Source: CAXXOK01 sp963664595
Lineage (GTDB): Bacteria > Bacillota > Clostridia > Christensenellales > Aristaeellaceae
Assembly (NCBI GenBank): GCA_963664595.2
Contig: CAXXOK010000005.1
Span: 1 to 64,000, forward strand
Direction of reading: 5' to 3'
DNA length: 64,000 nt
The notes under the pieces are model-generated. The model was not told the DNA's origin. It worked only from the letters and a program-made list of their open reading frames with translations, and searched no databases. Of the stretch, positions 9,590 to 18,988 are shown piece by piece (within the stretch, counting starts at the first letter, position 1; each line of letters starts with the position of its first letter). A program made the position numbers and the translations under genes.

Positions 9590-10963
9590 ATGAAAAAGCT
9601 GAAACAAGCTATCCAATCGCTCGCTCTCAATCTCGCAGTTTCCAGCGTATTACGATCCCCCGTAAAAAACTTCCCCCGCCTTGTCAACTGGTTTGAAAAA
9701 TTTGACAAGCAGAAGGATTATGCTCACATTATCAAAGGCGTCCGTCCCATTGCGGAGGATCCCGGCAACAACTGGAACCAGTACATCATCAATCTGTGCA
9801 ACGATATCGATCATCAGGAGCTGAAAGCGCTTGTGCACAACTTTGCCGTAAACGCCAGCTTCGGCGGTAAAAACCGGCAGGAAGAGTGTAAAAACAAATA
9901 CGGGTGCCGAATCCCCTGGGCCATCCTGATGGACCCCACATCCGCCTGCAACCTGCACTGCATCGGCTGTTGGGCCGCCGAGTACGGCAACAAGCTCAAC
10001 ATGAGCTATGAGGAGCTGGATTCCATCATCAAGCAAGGCACCGCGCTGGGCACCTATTTCTATATTTATTCCGGCGGCGAGCCACTGATGCGCAAAAAGG
10101 ATATCATCCGCCTGTGCGAAGCGCACCCCGATTGTCAGTTCCTGGCATTTACCAACGGCACGCTGATTGACGAAGCGTTCGTGGAGGACATGAAACGGGC
10201 CAGGAATTTCCTGCCCACCATCAGCGTGGAAGGCTTCGAAGTGGAAACCGATTCCCGCCGCGGCAAGGGCACCTACGCCAAGGTGGAAAAGGCGATGGCG
10301 CTTTTAAAAAAGAATAAGCTTCTGTTCGGCATCTCCTGCTGCTACACCAGCCGGAACGTGAACGCCATCGGATCGGAAGCATACTTTGACCGGATGATTT
10401 CGTGGGGCGCCAAGTACTGCTGGTTCTTCACCTATATTCCCGTTGGCAAGGATGCCGTGCCCGAGCTGATGGTATCGGCTGAGCAGCGGAAATTCATGTT
10501 CGAGCAGGTGCGGGCCTTCCGCAAAACCAAGCCGATCTTCACGCTGGATTTCTGGAACGACGGAGAGTTTTCCCACGGCTGCATCGCCGGCGGCACCAGC
10601 TACCTGCACATCAACGCCAACGGTGATTACGAGCCCTGCGCCTTCATCCACTATTCCAACTGCAACATCCGCCACAACACGCTGCTGGAGGCCCTGCAAA
10701 GCCCGTTGTTTAAAGCCTATCAGGTGGGCCACCCCTGGAACGAGAACCTGCTGCGCCCCTGCCCGCTGCTGGACAACCCCGAAAAGCTGGCCGAGATTGT
10801 GAAAGCCTCCGGTGCGCACTCCACGGATTTCCAATGTCCCGAGGACGTATGCGAGCTGACCGGCAAGTGCGTACACGCGGCGGAGTGCTGGGCGCCGGTT
10901 GCCGACGCGATCTGGGAGACCAATCCCAAAAGCGATCATTACAAGGCTACGCACCTCGCCTAG
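9590..10963 (+). CDS. radical SAM/SPASM-like protein of unknown substrate
   Basis: A 457-residue protein. Cys120, Cys124 and Cys127 form the CxxxCxxC motif (SACNLHCIGC) that binds the SAM-cleaving [4Fe-4S] cluster, and SGGEPLMRKK is the SAM-contacting motif. The C-terminal 120 residues contain further cysteines (NGDYEPCAFIHYSNC, LRPCPLLDN, CPEDVCELTGKC, AECWAP) likely to bind auxiliary clusters as in SPASM proteins. The first 100 residues are a helical extension. I found no candidate peptide substrate next to it. The divergently placed LysE/Lrp pair beyond it gives no functional hint. It is intact and appears monocistronic. Confidence 0.85.
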   Translation: MKKLKQAIQSLALNLAVSSVLRSPVKNFPRLVNWFEKFDKQKDYAHIIKGVRPIAEDPGNNWNQYIINLCNDIDHQELKALVHNFAVNASFGGKNRQEECKNKYGCRIPWAILMDPTSACNLHCIGCWAAEYGNKLNMSYEELDSIIKQGTALGTYFYIYSGGEPLMRKKDIIRLCEAHPDCQFLAFTNGTLIDEAFVEDMKRARNFLPTISVEGFEVETDSRRGKGTYAKVEKAMALLKKNKLLFGISCCYTSRNVNAIGSEAYFDRMISWGAKYCWFFTYIPVGKDAVPELMVSAEQRKFMFEQVRAFRKTKPIFTLDFWNDGEFSHGCIAGGTSYLHINANGDYEPCAFIHYSNCNIRHNTLLEALQSPLFKAYQVGHPWNENLLRPCPLLDNPEKLAEIVKASGAHSTDFQCPEDVCELTGKCVHAAECWAPVADAIWETNPKSDHYKATHLA

Positions 10964-10969
10964 CCGCGA

Positions 10970-11614
10970 TCAGACCTTTGCCGCCGTCTCTTCCTTTTGC
11001 AGCAGCATTTTCAGCCCGAAGCCGATCAGCACCGCGCCAACCGCGGCATTGAGAACTGTAATCACAGCAACCGGCAAAAAGCTGCTGAGGATGCTGCCCA
11101 ACGCGGCAACCGCCGCCAGCGACAGCAGGGTGCTCAGCACGCAGCCCATAGCAAAAAAGCCTAGCTGCCGTCTATTCCACTGGTTTTTCGCCATCTGCGC
11201 GGTAAACATCCCGCTCCAGAACACGATGGTCAGCGGGTTGGAGGCTGTGAGAAGAACACCCTGCCAGAACAGACTGCCGCCGGACGCGGAGGAAAACAGC
11301 GACACGCTCGGCAGCACCCGGATGTTCAGGGCGCTCAGCATCGTATCGGCCCCGAAGATAACAAGCACCAGGCAACCCAGCCACCGCATCGCCGCCTTGA
11401 TCTTCTCGCCGCGCAGCAGGGCCGCCGCCCCCGCGCCGGAAAGCGCAACAAAGAGAGCGTCCACCAGCACGGCGGCCAGCGCCACCTGCAGCCCGGGCAA
11501 AAAGCCGTGGTCCGCGGCGCTGCGGAACGTGAGCAGGCATACCGGGCCAACGGCCAGCTGCAGCAGCATGCCGAACCGGAGTCCTTTCAGGACCATGGTC
11601 ATTCTCTCACGCAT
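10970..11614 (-). CDS. LysE/RhtB family amino-acid exporter
   Basis: A 214-residue membrane protein with six predicted helices. The N-terminal pattern FGMLLQLAVGPVCLLTFRSA matches the LysE/RhtB signature (GxxxPGP-like), and FWSGMF sits mid-protein. The family exports amino acids such as lysine, arginine or threonine. It overlaps the Lrp-type regulator gene upstream by 8 bases, the standard arrangement in which the regulator senses the exported amino acid. The stop lies only 6 bases from the stop of the convergent radical SAM gene. Confidence 0.88.
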   Translation of the reverse strand: MRERMTMVLKGLRFGMLLQLAVGPVCLLTFRSAADHGFLPGLQVALAAVLVDALFVALSGAGAAALLRGEKIKAAMRWLGCLVLVIFGADTMLSALNIRVLPSVSLFSSASGGSLFWQGVLLTASNPLTIVFWSGMFTAQMAKNQWNRRQLGFFAMGCVLSTLLSLAAVAALGSILSSFLPVAVITVLNAAVGAVLIGFGLKMLLQKEETAAKV

Positions 11615-12047
11615 TGATTTCCTCCTTCAGCGTCAGCAGGGAGATCATCGTATTGGTTGAAGCCACGCCGGGGATGGTTTTCAGGGTTTTGGAAATAAAG
11701 ATTTCCAGCCCCTGCATATCCTCCGCCGCCACTTTGAGAAGGTAATCGTGCGCGCCCGCCACATGGTGGCACTCCAGCACACAAGGGTACTGCGTGACCG
11801 CCTCGCGGAAAAACCGGATCGGTTCCGTGCCGTTGAGGCCGACCAGGATAAACGCAAGCAGCGGTCTGCCCGTCTTTACCCGGTCAAGCTTTACGGTATA
11901 CCGCTCAATCAGCCCCGAGGTTTCCATCTTGCGGATCCGTTCCGCTACGGCCGGAGTGGACAGCTTTACCCGCCTGCCGATTTCGGAGGCGGAGGCCCGC
12001 GCGTTTTGCTTCAGTTCCTTGAGAATCTCTTCATCCATGGCGTCCAT
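11607..12047 (-). CDS. Lrp/AsnC family transcriptional regulator
   Basis: A 146-residue regulator. An N-terminal helix-turn-helix (LKQNARASASEIGRRVKLST, residues about 10-30) is followed by the RAM ligand domain with VLECHHVAGAHDYLLKVAA. The start at 12047 is chosen because GGGAGGG (12054-12060) stands 6 bases before it; the in-frame ATG at 12053 touches that site directly, and one at 12038 is also possible. It probably controls the overlapping LysE gene in response to an amino acid (inference from this well-known pairing). Confidence 0.9.
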   Translation of the reverse strand: MDAMDEEILKELKQNARASASEIGRRVKLSTPAVAERIRKMETSGLIERYTVKLDRVKTGRPLLAFILVGLNGTEPIRFFREAVTQYPCVLECHHVAGAHDYLLKVAAEDMQGLEIFISKTLKTIPGVASTNTMISLLTLKEEINA

Positions 12048-12117
12048 CGGCATCCCTCCCTGAAGGATATTGTAGCATGCGCTTTCTCCGTTGAACACAA
12101 TTTCCAAAATATCAATA

Positions 12118-12153
12118 AAACCGAAAGCGAATCCATCGATTCGCTTTCGGTTT
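12118..12153 (-). terminator. intrinsic terminator of the phasin-like/ubiB operon
   Basis: A perfect 16-bp stem (AAACCGAAAGCGAATC, loop 4 bases, GATTCGCTTTCGGTTT). In the minus direction it ends in TTTTATT, as an intrinsic terminator should. It separates the ubiB operon from the Lrp gene. Confidence 0.88.
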
Positions 12154-12210
12154 GTTAATTCCGGCTGTCGATATCCGGCGTTCCGCATTTACTGTAAAAT
12201 GCCAGCCGGA

Positions 12211-13809
12211 TTATTCCCGCTTGAACTTCTGCTGGATCAGGCAGACCGCCGCGTACAGCGCCGAAGCGCCAAAACCGCAGGCCGCGATCCACGGCAGGCC
12301 CCCTATGCGGGGCGTGATATCGGCAAGGCTCAGCAGGCAGGAGCCAATAAACAAGCCGCAGAACACTAGGGTGCGGTTATGGCGGCCGGCGGTTTTCCGG
12401 TTTTCCCGCCTGGCCGCAGCGGAAGGCTCCGTTTCCACATGCACGGTCAGGCCGCCACCCGCCGCAGAGCGCAGCGTATCATTGAGCAGGGCCGGAGTGG
12501 ACAGGGATTTCTGCAAGGATTCGTAGATGGAGCGGGCGTTTTCGGATACAACCTTTTTCCAGTCGATATCCTTCAGCTTGCGCGCCGCAAACCGCTGGGC
12601 CACAATCTGCATCAGATTGGTATCGGGGCTGATGTCCGCCACCACGCCCTCCAGCGTGCTGATGCCGCGCCCAAGCAGCGTAATGCCGGGCGGCATCGTA
12701 AGCCGGTGGTTCTGGGCGATGCGCAGATATTGCTGGATGATATCGCCGATATTCATCTCGCCGATGTCCATCTCCAAATATTGGTCGAGCATCTCCTTCA
12801 CATCGCTGAGCAGCGCCTTGCGGTCCACCGGGGCGGTATGGTGAGTGATGGCAAGCACCGCCTCCGTTACCCCTTCGGCATCGCGCCCGGCCACCGCGCC
12901 CAGCGCTTTTTCAAACGCTTCCTGATCCTTGGCCGACAGCCGCCCGACCATGCCCAGGTCCAGCCACACAATCTGCCCGTCACGCACGCGCAGGTTGCCG
13001 GGGTGCGGATCGGCATGGAAAAATCCGTCGTCCAGCACCTGTTTCATATAGTTGGTGCACAGCTTCAGGCAAACCTCGGACAGGTCGTATTCCTCCGCCT
13101 TCAGCGCTTCGCGGTCGTCAATCATCAGGCCGTCGATCGCCTCCATCACCAACACCTGCCGCGTGGAAAGCTCGCGGTAGATTTTAGGGCAGGTGACATA
13201 GGCCACGTCCTCGTTCAGCCTGCGGAATTCCTCCGCGTTTTCAGCCTCGTGCAGGAAATCCATTTCCTGCCGGGATACGTTCCACAGCTCATTAAGCACC
13301 ATATCAAAGTCCACGGTTTCGCCCGTGGGCACGTATTTAAGCGGCTTTACCGCCTTGCGCAGCAGCACGATATCGCTGGCCATCTGGTCGTAGATCCCTT
13401 CGCGCTGCACCTTGACCACCACCTTGTCGCCGCCCGGCAGCACGGCCGCGTGCGCCTGCGCGATGGATGCGCTGCCCAGCGGTGTCTGGTCAAACGACAG
13501 AAAGGCTTCCGCAAGCGGTATGCCAAGCGAAGCTTCCACCACGCGTGTCACCTCATCCATGGGCATGGGTTTGACATCGGAGCGGAGCTTTTGCAATTCC
13601 TGGCAATATGGCATCGGCAGCAGATCCGTACGCATGGACAGCAGCTGGCCGAGCTTGACAAAGGTAGGCCCAAGGTCCTCCAGAATCGCGCGCAGCTTTT
13701 CCGGCGTGATGCCCAGCATGATTTTGTGCCGCCTCAGGATACCCGCGATCTGGAGGAACCGGCTGCTGCCCCTGCCCTTCAAGGGCCGCTTTGCCGTATC
13801 ACTGGCCAT
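12211..13809 (-). CDS. AarF/UbiB (ABC1) atypical kinase family protein
   Basis: A 532-residue protein of the UbiB/ADCK family. Visible signatures are the KxGQ motif (TFVKLGQLLSMR, Lys52), the alanine-rich nucleotide loop GSASIAQAHAAVLPGG, the catalytic and metal sites FFHADPHPGN and WLDLGMVG. The C-terminus carries two membrane helices (RTLVFCGLFIGSCLLSLADI and PWIAACGFGASALYAAVCLI). In respiring bacteria the family supports ubiquinone biosynthesis; Clostridia without quinones also carry it, with unclear role. It overlaps the phasin-like gene by 11 bases, so the two proteins probably work together at the membrane. Confidence 0.92.
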   Translation of the reverse strand: MASDTAKRPLKGRGSSRFLQIAGILRRHKIMLGITPEKLRAILEDLGPTFVKLGQLLSMRTDLLPMPYCQELQKLRSDVKPMPMDEVTRVVEASLGIPLAEAFLSFDQTPLGSASIAQAHAAVLPGGDKVVVKVQREGIYDQMASDIVLLRKAVKPLKYVPTGETVDFDMVLNELWNVSRQEMDFLHEAENAEEFRRLNEDVAYVTCPKIYRELSTRQVLVMEAIDGLMIDDREALKAEEYDLSEVCLKLCTNYMKQVLDDGFFHADPHPGNLRVRDGQIVWLDLGMVGRLSAKDQEAFEKALGAVAGRDAEGVTEAVLAITHHTAPVDRKALLSDVKEMLDQYLEMDIGEMNIGDIIQQYLRIAQNHRLTMPPGITLLGRGISTLEGVVADISPDTNLMQIVAQRFAARKLKDIDWKKVVSENARSIYESLQKSLSTPALLNDTLRSAAGGGLTVHVETEPSAAARRENRKTAGRHNRTLVFCGLFIGSCLLSLADITPRIGGLPWIAACGFGASALYAAVCLIQQKFKRE

Positions 13810-14098
13810 CGGGGTGCAGGGATTGCAGCTTATCTTTCACTGCCTTCAGCTCTTCGGGGGAGAGACTTTCCAGGGCGTTGAGGATTTCATCCTTACCGGG
13901 CTTTTTTTCCGGCTCGTCCTCTTGGATAATCTGCTTGATCTTATGGCGCAGGCGCTCGTTGATCGCCTGTCCGTGGTCCAGCGTTTCCTCGCCCTTTTTG
14001 GCAAGCACTTCAAACGTTTCCTGCGTCTTTTCGGCGGCTGTGCTCAGCGCGCCGATACCGGCCATCATTACTTTACGTACGTCATCGCTCATTTTCAT
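13799..14098 (-). CDS. phasin-like small coiled-coil protein
   Basis: A 99-residue, charged, helical protein (DDVRKVMMAGIGALSTAAEK, then TFEVLAKKGEETLDHGQAIN, then acidic EDEPEKKPGKDE). The N-terminal half resembles the phasin/PhaF-type helical proteins that often precede ubiB-like genes in Firmicutes. Its 3' end overlaps the UbiB start by 11 bases, which implies translational coupling. Role unknown; a scaffold or lipid-binding partner of the kinase-like protein is plausible. Confidence 0.75.
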   Translation of the reverse strand: MKMSDDVRKVMMAGIGALSTAAEKTQETFEVLAKKGEETLDHGQAINERLRHKIKQIIQEDEPEKKPGKDEILNALESLSPEELKAVKDKLQSLHPDGQ

Positions 14099-14513
14099 GG
14101 GAAGGGCTCCTTTCCTAGGGGTGTCAGATTATGTCAGTATTTTCATCACGGTTATTGAGTAAATAAATGGGTTTCGGGGTCAGATTAATTGTATCACTTT
14201 CGCCGGAATTGGTCGAGTGCCACGCACAGGCTGCCGCCGGATGGCGCAGGGCGAACGGTGCTTGCCTCGTTGCATGGATATTCGGAAGAGCTAATATTAT
14301 ACATCCGAAAAACATTAATAATACAATTGCAATTCCGGACATTCCAGCCCTTCCGTCCTTACCTTTCATGGGTTTCAGGCACATTCATCACGTAACGTAT
14401 TATTTTTATTCTGTATGCATAAACCATTGACACATTTTATAAATTATGGTAGCTTAGTTATACAAGGGAGTTGTAGACAACAACTCTACTCTTTTTTATG
14501 GGAGGAATTTTCA
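14099..14513. promoter_or_regulatory. intergenic region carrying the promoter of the amino-acid ABC operon
   Basis: About 415 bases. TTGACA at 14427-14432 with TAGCTT at 14450-14455 (17-base spacer) forms a reasonable sigma-A promoter facing the binding-protein gene. A short minus-strand frame (14342 to 14124, one hydrophobic segment MSGIAIVLLMFFGCIILALP) is present, but I see no good ribosome site or family match and do not call it a gene. Confidence 0.5.
14468..14497 (+). terminator. stem-loop with T-run in the 5' leader of the amino-acid ABC operon
   Basis: GAGTTGT, a 5-base loop and ACAACTC are followed by TACTCTTTTTT. It lies just after the predicted transcription start and 4 bases before the ribosome site GGAGGA, so it would be the first thing transcribed. 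It could be an attenuator or a stabilising 5' hairpin. Confidence 0.5.
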
Positions 14514-15317
14514 ATGAACAAGAAAATTTTTGCGATTATTCTGTCGATTGCGTTACTGCTGCCCATGATGGCGTTTGCCGAAAGCGCCGCCACCATTGAT
14601 GTGTCCGCCATTGCCCTGATGCAGCCCGGCACCCTCACCATCGGTTCCGAAATCGGTTATCCTCCTTTCGAGGACTTTGCGGACGACGGTGTAACGCCCA
14701 TCGGCTATGATATCGACTTTGCCTATGCGCTGGGCGAAAAGCTGGGCCTTGACATCGTGTTTGTCAACACCGCGTGGGACGGCATCTTCCAGGGCATCGA
14801 CGTGAACTACGACTGCGTTATCTCCGCCGTAACCATCACCGAAGAGCGCAAGGAAACCATGCTGTTCTCCGATCCCTACATCAACAACTATCAGGCTGTT
14901 GTGGTGCCCGCCAATTATGAAGGCGAAATCACCGGCTTCCTCGATCTGGATGGCATGACCATCGCCGTGCAGAAGGAAACCACCTCCGACATCCTGATGT
15001 CGGACTATGTGGATACCAAATCCATTGATTGCACCATCTCCGCCAACGAAAAGATTGTTACCTGCTTCACGCAGCTGACCAACGGCGAAGTGGATGCCGT
15101 CGTGGTGGACTCCACCGTTGCCGTAGGCTATCTGGCCGCCAATCCCGACGCTTATAAAATTGCGTTCCAGGATCAGACCGAGCCCGAGTCCTTTGGTATG
15201 GCCATGGGTCTGAACAACACCGCGCTGCAGACCGCCGTTAACGCCGCAATTGCCGAGCTGACCGAAGAAGGTTTCTTTGACGAGAGCGTTGCATACTGGT
15301 TTGGCGCCGGTCAATAA
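14514..15317 (+). CDS. polar amino-acid ABC transporter substrate-binding protein
   Basis: A 267-residue secreted binding protein of the type-3 family. ATG at 14514 follows GGAGGAATTTTCA. The signal peptide is MNKKIFAIILSIALLLPMMA, FAES, with no lipobox cysteine. LTIGSEIGYPPFEDFADDG, IGYDIDFAYALGEKLGLDIV, WDGIFQGI, YDCVISAVTITEERKE and FSDPYINNYQAVVV are the classic GlnH/HisJ-type motifs that bind the alpha-amino and carboxyl groups. It is the first gene of a three-gene importer with its own promoter. Substrate is not resolved by sequence alone. Confidence 0.92.
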   Translation: MNKKIFAIILSIALLLPMMAFAESAATIDVSAIALMQPGTLTIGSEIGYPPFEDFADDGVTPIGYDIDFAYALGEKLGLDIVFVNTAWDGIFQGIDVNYDCVISAVTITEERKETMLFSDPYINNYQAVVVPANYEGEITGFLDLDGMTIAVQKETTSDILMSDYVDTKSIDCTISANEKIVTCFTQLTNGEVDAVVVDSTVAVGYLAANPDAYKIAFQDQTEPESFGMAMGLNNTALQTAVNAAIAELTEEGFFDESVAYWFGAGQ

Positions 15318-15350
15318 ACCGGCCTGATCCGGAAGCCTGAAGGGAATACG

Positions 15351-16388
15351 ATGAATAATATCATCAAACGAATTGTTGACATCAAACGATGGAAACACAC
15401 CACCAAAACGGCTGCCATAATCGTTATGGCAGCCGTGGCGTTGCTGATCTTCCTCTCGTCGATCAACGTATCGCAGGAAGAGATGATGGCAGGCCTATCC
15501 GATGGGATGAAGCAAACCATTGAAGCGGAAAAGGATTCCAGCCGGAAGCGTGTTACCGTTACCTATAACAGCTTCGGCTTTATCAAGTATCTGTCCGTTT
15601 CCTCCTCCGGCGCGAACGCGGAAAAGGAAGCCTATGTAGGGTTTGCGGGAACCATCTACAGCGCGGATGAAGGCTTTGCCAAATTCACCGGACTGATGGT
15701 GAACTACACCTACCGCATGCTCGGCAGCGGGGAGAATATACTCCATGGCGTAAAGCTGACGCTGCTGCTGACCACCCTGTCCATGGTGATCGGGGCGATC
15801 TTCAGCGTCTTCCTGGCGCTTGGTAAAATATCCAAGAACAAATTCATCAGCAAGATTTCCAGCGCATACATCTTCTTCTTCCGCGGTACGCCGCTGCTGA
15901 TACAGCTGTTTGTGGTGTATTTCGCCGTTCCGCAAATCTTCGGGTTTGCCTGGACAGGCCTTTTCAACAATCCGGAAGCGGTGTACAAAGGCGCGTTCAT
16001 GGCTGCGCTGATTGCGTTTTCCCTGAACTCCGCCGCCTACTGCGCGGAGATTGTGCGCGCCGCCATCCAGTCCATCGACAAGGGCCAGAGCGAGGCCGCC
16101 AAGGCGCTCAGCATGACCTACGGGCAGACCATGCGCACCATCATTATCCCCCAGTCCATCCGGCGGATGATCCCCCCGCTGTGCAACGAGTTTGTCATGA
16201 TGATCAAGGATGTTTCCCTCGTGTTTGCCATCTCCCTGATGGATATCACAACGATTTCCAAAACGATCATGACCAGCGAGAACAACTACATGGTGTTTTT
16301 CCCTGCCCTCATCATTTATCTGATCGTTACGGCCATTTTCACGTATATCTTCGGCAAGATTGAAAAACGGCTATCGGTCTATGAATAG
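15351..16388 (+). CDS. amino-acid ABC transporter permease with an N-terminal extracytoplasmic insert
   Basis: A 345-residue permease. Residues 20-40 are a membrane helix (TAAIIVMAAVALLIFLSSI). Then about 80 polar residues (40-120) follow before the canonical permease domain, which opens at ILHGVKLTLLLTTLSMVIGA. The EAA loop is EAAKALSMTYGQTMRTIIIP. Ordinary HisM/GlnP permeases are 215-250 residues and lack the extra helix and loop, so this one carries an added outside segment of unknown purpose. It lies 33 bases after the binding-protein gene and 9 before the ATPase gene. Confidence 0.9.
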   Translation: MNNIIKRIVDIKRWKHTTKTAAIIVMAAVALLIFLSSINVSQEEMMAGLSDGMKQTIEAEKDSSRKRVTVTYNSFGFIKYLSVSSSGANAEKEAYVGFAGTIYSADEGFAKFTGLMVNYTYRMLGSGENILHGVKLTLLLTTLSMVIGAIFSVFLALGKISKNKFISKISSAYIFFFRGTPLLIQLFVVYFAVPQIFGFAWTGLFNNPEAVYKGAFMAALIAFSLNSAAYCAEIVRAAIQSIDKGQSEAAKALSMTYGQTMRTIIIPQSIRRMIPPLCNEFVMMIKDVSLVFAISLMDITTISKTIMTSENNYMVFFPALIIYLIVTAIFTYIFGKIEKRLSVYE

Positions 16389-16397
16389 GAGGCAGAA

Positions 16398-17168
<771 letters not shown>

Positions 17169-18110
17169 TCAAACCCCCGGAAAGCGTATCTGGCGATCAC
17201 GGCAGGAGCTTATTTCCCGCTCATATACACGGTCCGTCGGCCCGGCCTCCCCGATCAATACGGGAGAAGCCGGGTCGTGTTTTTGTCTGTTTGTTGCGAT
17301 CTCACCCGCGTTATAGTTGGCGTAGCAGTAACGGCAGCCGTGGCCGCAGGTGTTGTATTGGCCGATGTCCACGCTCTGCGCGCAGCCGCAGGCAGGCCGC
17401 TGGCCGCTATCCTTATTCACATGCAGGCGGCATCCCAGCAGCTTTTCCAGCAGCGCGGCATCCACACAATGCGCGGGCGCAATGCCACAGCCGCTATAAT
17501 CCGCCGCTTCGGCGCAGGCGCTCATCTCCATACCGCAGCCCCGCGCAATCTGCGCCAGCTCTCCGGCCAGCGTCCGCCGTTCCTCCGGCGGGAGCGTTTG
17601 CGCAGCCAGCGCCGCCGCATTGCGCCGCACGTTGCGATAATCCGTATCCAGAAAGCTGATGATTACTTTGTCCGTATATCCTGTAAGGCTCTTCGCCATC
17701 CGCGCAAACTGCCGCAGGTGTTCCTCCCGCGGATAGGCCGCACTGACCAGTATGGGATCGTAGCGCCAGATGACTCGCTCCGCGCCGATCTGCTCCGACA
17801 GCCGCTGGAATGTCCGGATGATCTCTATTTTATCGGGGAGGTTCGGCTCCATCTCTCTGCCGTAGGGCGTGAGCGTATATTGAAAATAGTACGCATAGTC
17901 CCCAAGCTCCCGCAGCCTGGCAAGCATCGGCTGCGGGTTTTTGGTCCAGAATACGATGCCGTCCACAACCACCGGCGCCAGGCTGATGCGGCTGAGCTGC
18001 CGGGGGTTTCTGGGGTTTCGTACGTAAACAAATCCCTCCCGTAAACGTTGAAAGAACCACTGTGCATACAGGGCCGGGATATCGGTTCTGCGGCTTGCGC
18101 TGATGATCAT
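17169..18110 (-). CDS. DUF1848 family radical-SAM-like protein
   Basis: A 313-residue protein opening MIISASRRTDIPALYAQWFF, the hallmark of DUF1848. Near the C-terminus Cys255, Cys259 and Cys262 (CGHGCRYC) form a CxxxCxxC set like that of radical SAM enzymes, though it is at the wrong end for a standard one; further cysteines (Cys192, Cys199, Cys208, Cys215, Cys241, Cys243) may hold another cluster. The family is distantly related to spore photoproduct lyase (family knowledge); its function is not established. Start 18110 is preferred over an upstream in-frame ATG at 18194 because family homology begins here. No partner gene is evident. Confidence 0.85.
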   Translation of the reverse strand: MIISASRRTDIPALYAQWFFQRLREGFVYVRNPRNPRQLSRISLAPVVVDGIVFWTKNPQPMLARLRELGDYAYYFQYTLTPYGREMEPNLPDKIEIIRTFQRLSEQIGAERVIWRYDPILVSAAYPREEHLRQFARMAKSLTGYTDKVIISFLDTDYRNVRRNAAALAAQTLPPEERRTLAGELAQIARGCGMEMSACAEAADYSGCGIAPAHCVDAALLEKLLGCRLHVNKDSGQRPACGCAQSVDIGQYNTCGHGCRYCYANYNAGEIATNRQKHDPASPVLIGEAGPTDRVYEREISSCRDRQIRFPGV

Positions 18111-18228
18111 CTGCCTGATTTCCTTTCTTATCTCCGTGCAAACCCGACATGTTTGCCGTGCAGGGATAACTATCCTTTTCATCGTTTTGCACATGGTCGA
18201 TTCGGTAACTTTTCGTACGCTTTGTCTA

Positions 18229-18300
18229 TTGACAAAATCCGATATTATCGTTATATTTATATCGATATAAATTTATCGATATTGAGGGATCGATAGGAAG
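18229..18300 (+). promoter_or_regulatory. promoter and palindromic operators of the rex-hyd operon
   Basis: TTGACA at 18229-18234 and TATATT at 18252-18257 (17-base spacer) make a near-consensus promoter. A perfect 18-base palindrome, ATTTATATCGATATAAAT, covers 18255-18272 and overlaps the -10 element. TATCGATA (18275-18282) and ATCGATA (18289-18295) follow, so the CGATA core recurs. A repressor bound there would block the polymerase. The sites do not resemble the usual Rex box (TTGTTAA-n4-TTAACAA), so the binder is uncertain. Confidence 0.75.
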
Positions 18301-18310
18301 GGAGGCTTTC

Positions 18311-18988
18311 ATGGACAACGATAAGCGGATACTGCAGATCCCGCTGCCGACTTTGAAACGCCTGCCGATCTACCACCAATATGTTACCAAAAAGGCGCAC
18401 GAAGGGATCCGGGACGTATCCTGCGCGACCATCGCGCGGGACCTGGGCCTTGTGGCCGTGCAGGTGCGCAAGGACCTGCAGGTAACCGGTGCCGTAGGCC
18501 GCCCCAAAACGGGGTATCAGGTAAAGCAGCTATTGGAAGCGTTGTCCAGGACGCTTGGCTACGACAACAAGACAGAAATGTTTCTGGTCGGCGCCGGCAG
18601 CCTTGGGAAAGCCTTACTGGGCTATAAACGCTTTCAGGACTACAACATCGGTATTGCCGCGGCCTTTGACGTAAACGACGCTCTGGTCGGCGCCGAGGTG
18701 AACGAGCGTCCCATCCTGCCGATGGCCAAGTTCTCGTCCCTGTGCCAGCGCATGCATGTGAAATTCGGCATCATCTGCGTACCGGTGGAAGCGGCGCAGA
18801 GCGTGGCGGACATCATGGTTTCCTCGGGGATCGAAGCCATTTGGAACTTCGCCCCTGTCACCCTGGATGTGCCGGACACGGTGATCGTGCACAATGAAAA
18901 CCTGACCGCCTCTCTATCCATTCTACTCAATAAATACCGGACCCGCAATCTTGAAAGTGAGCGTGACGAAGCGTGCAAAACATCCTAG
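18311..18988 (+). CDS. rex: redox-sensing transcriptional repressor Rex
   Basis: A 225-residue dimeric repressor that senses the NADH/NAD+ ratio. The N-terminal winged helix (residues 1-80) holds SCATIARDLGLVAVQVRKDL. The Rossmann domain starts at FLVGAGSLGKALLGYKRF (about 95-112) and continues with AAFDVNDALVG and the late FAPVTLDVPDTVIVHNENLT. The C-terminal helix that swaps between subunits follows. It is the first gene of the hydrogenase operon and overlaps hydC by 16 bases. Control of a bifurcating hydrogenase by Rex is expected, because the enzyme reoxidises NADH with ferredoxin. Confidence 0.95.
   Translation: MDNDKRILQIPLPTLKRLPIYHQYVTKKAHEGIRDVSCATIARDLGLVAVQVRKDLQVTGAVGRPKTGYQVKQLLEALSRTLGYDNKTEMFLVGAGSLGKALLGYKRFQDYNIGIAAAFDVNDALVGAEVNERPILPMAKFSSLCQRMHVKFGIICVPVEAAQSVADIMVSSGIEAIWNFAPVTLDVPDTVIVHNENLTASLSILLNKYRTRNLESERDEACKTS

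Noticed and set aside
9590..10963. A ribosomally made peptide system around the radical SAM protein
   Set aside because: No short precursor-like frame, peptidase or exporter is adjacent; the neighbouring LysE is paired with its own Lrp regulator.
14124..14384. A possible small membrane protein on the minus strand
   Set aside because: One hydrophobic stretch, but no clear ribosome site or recognisable family, and it overlaps a promoter region.
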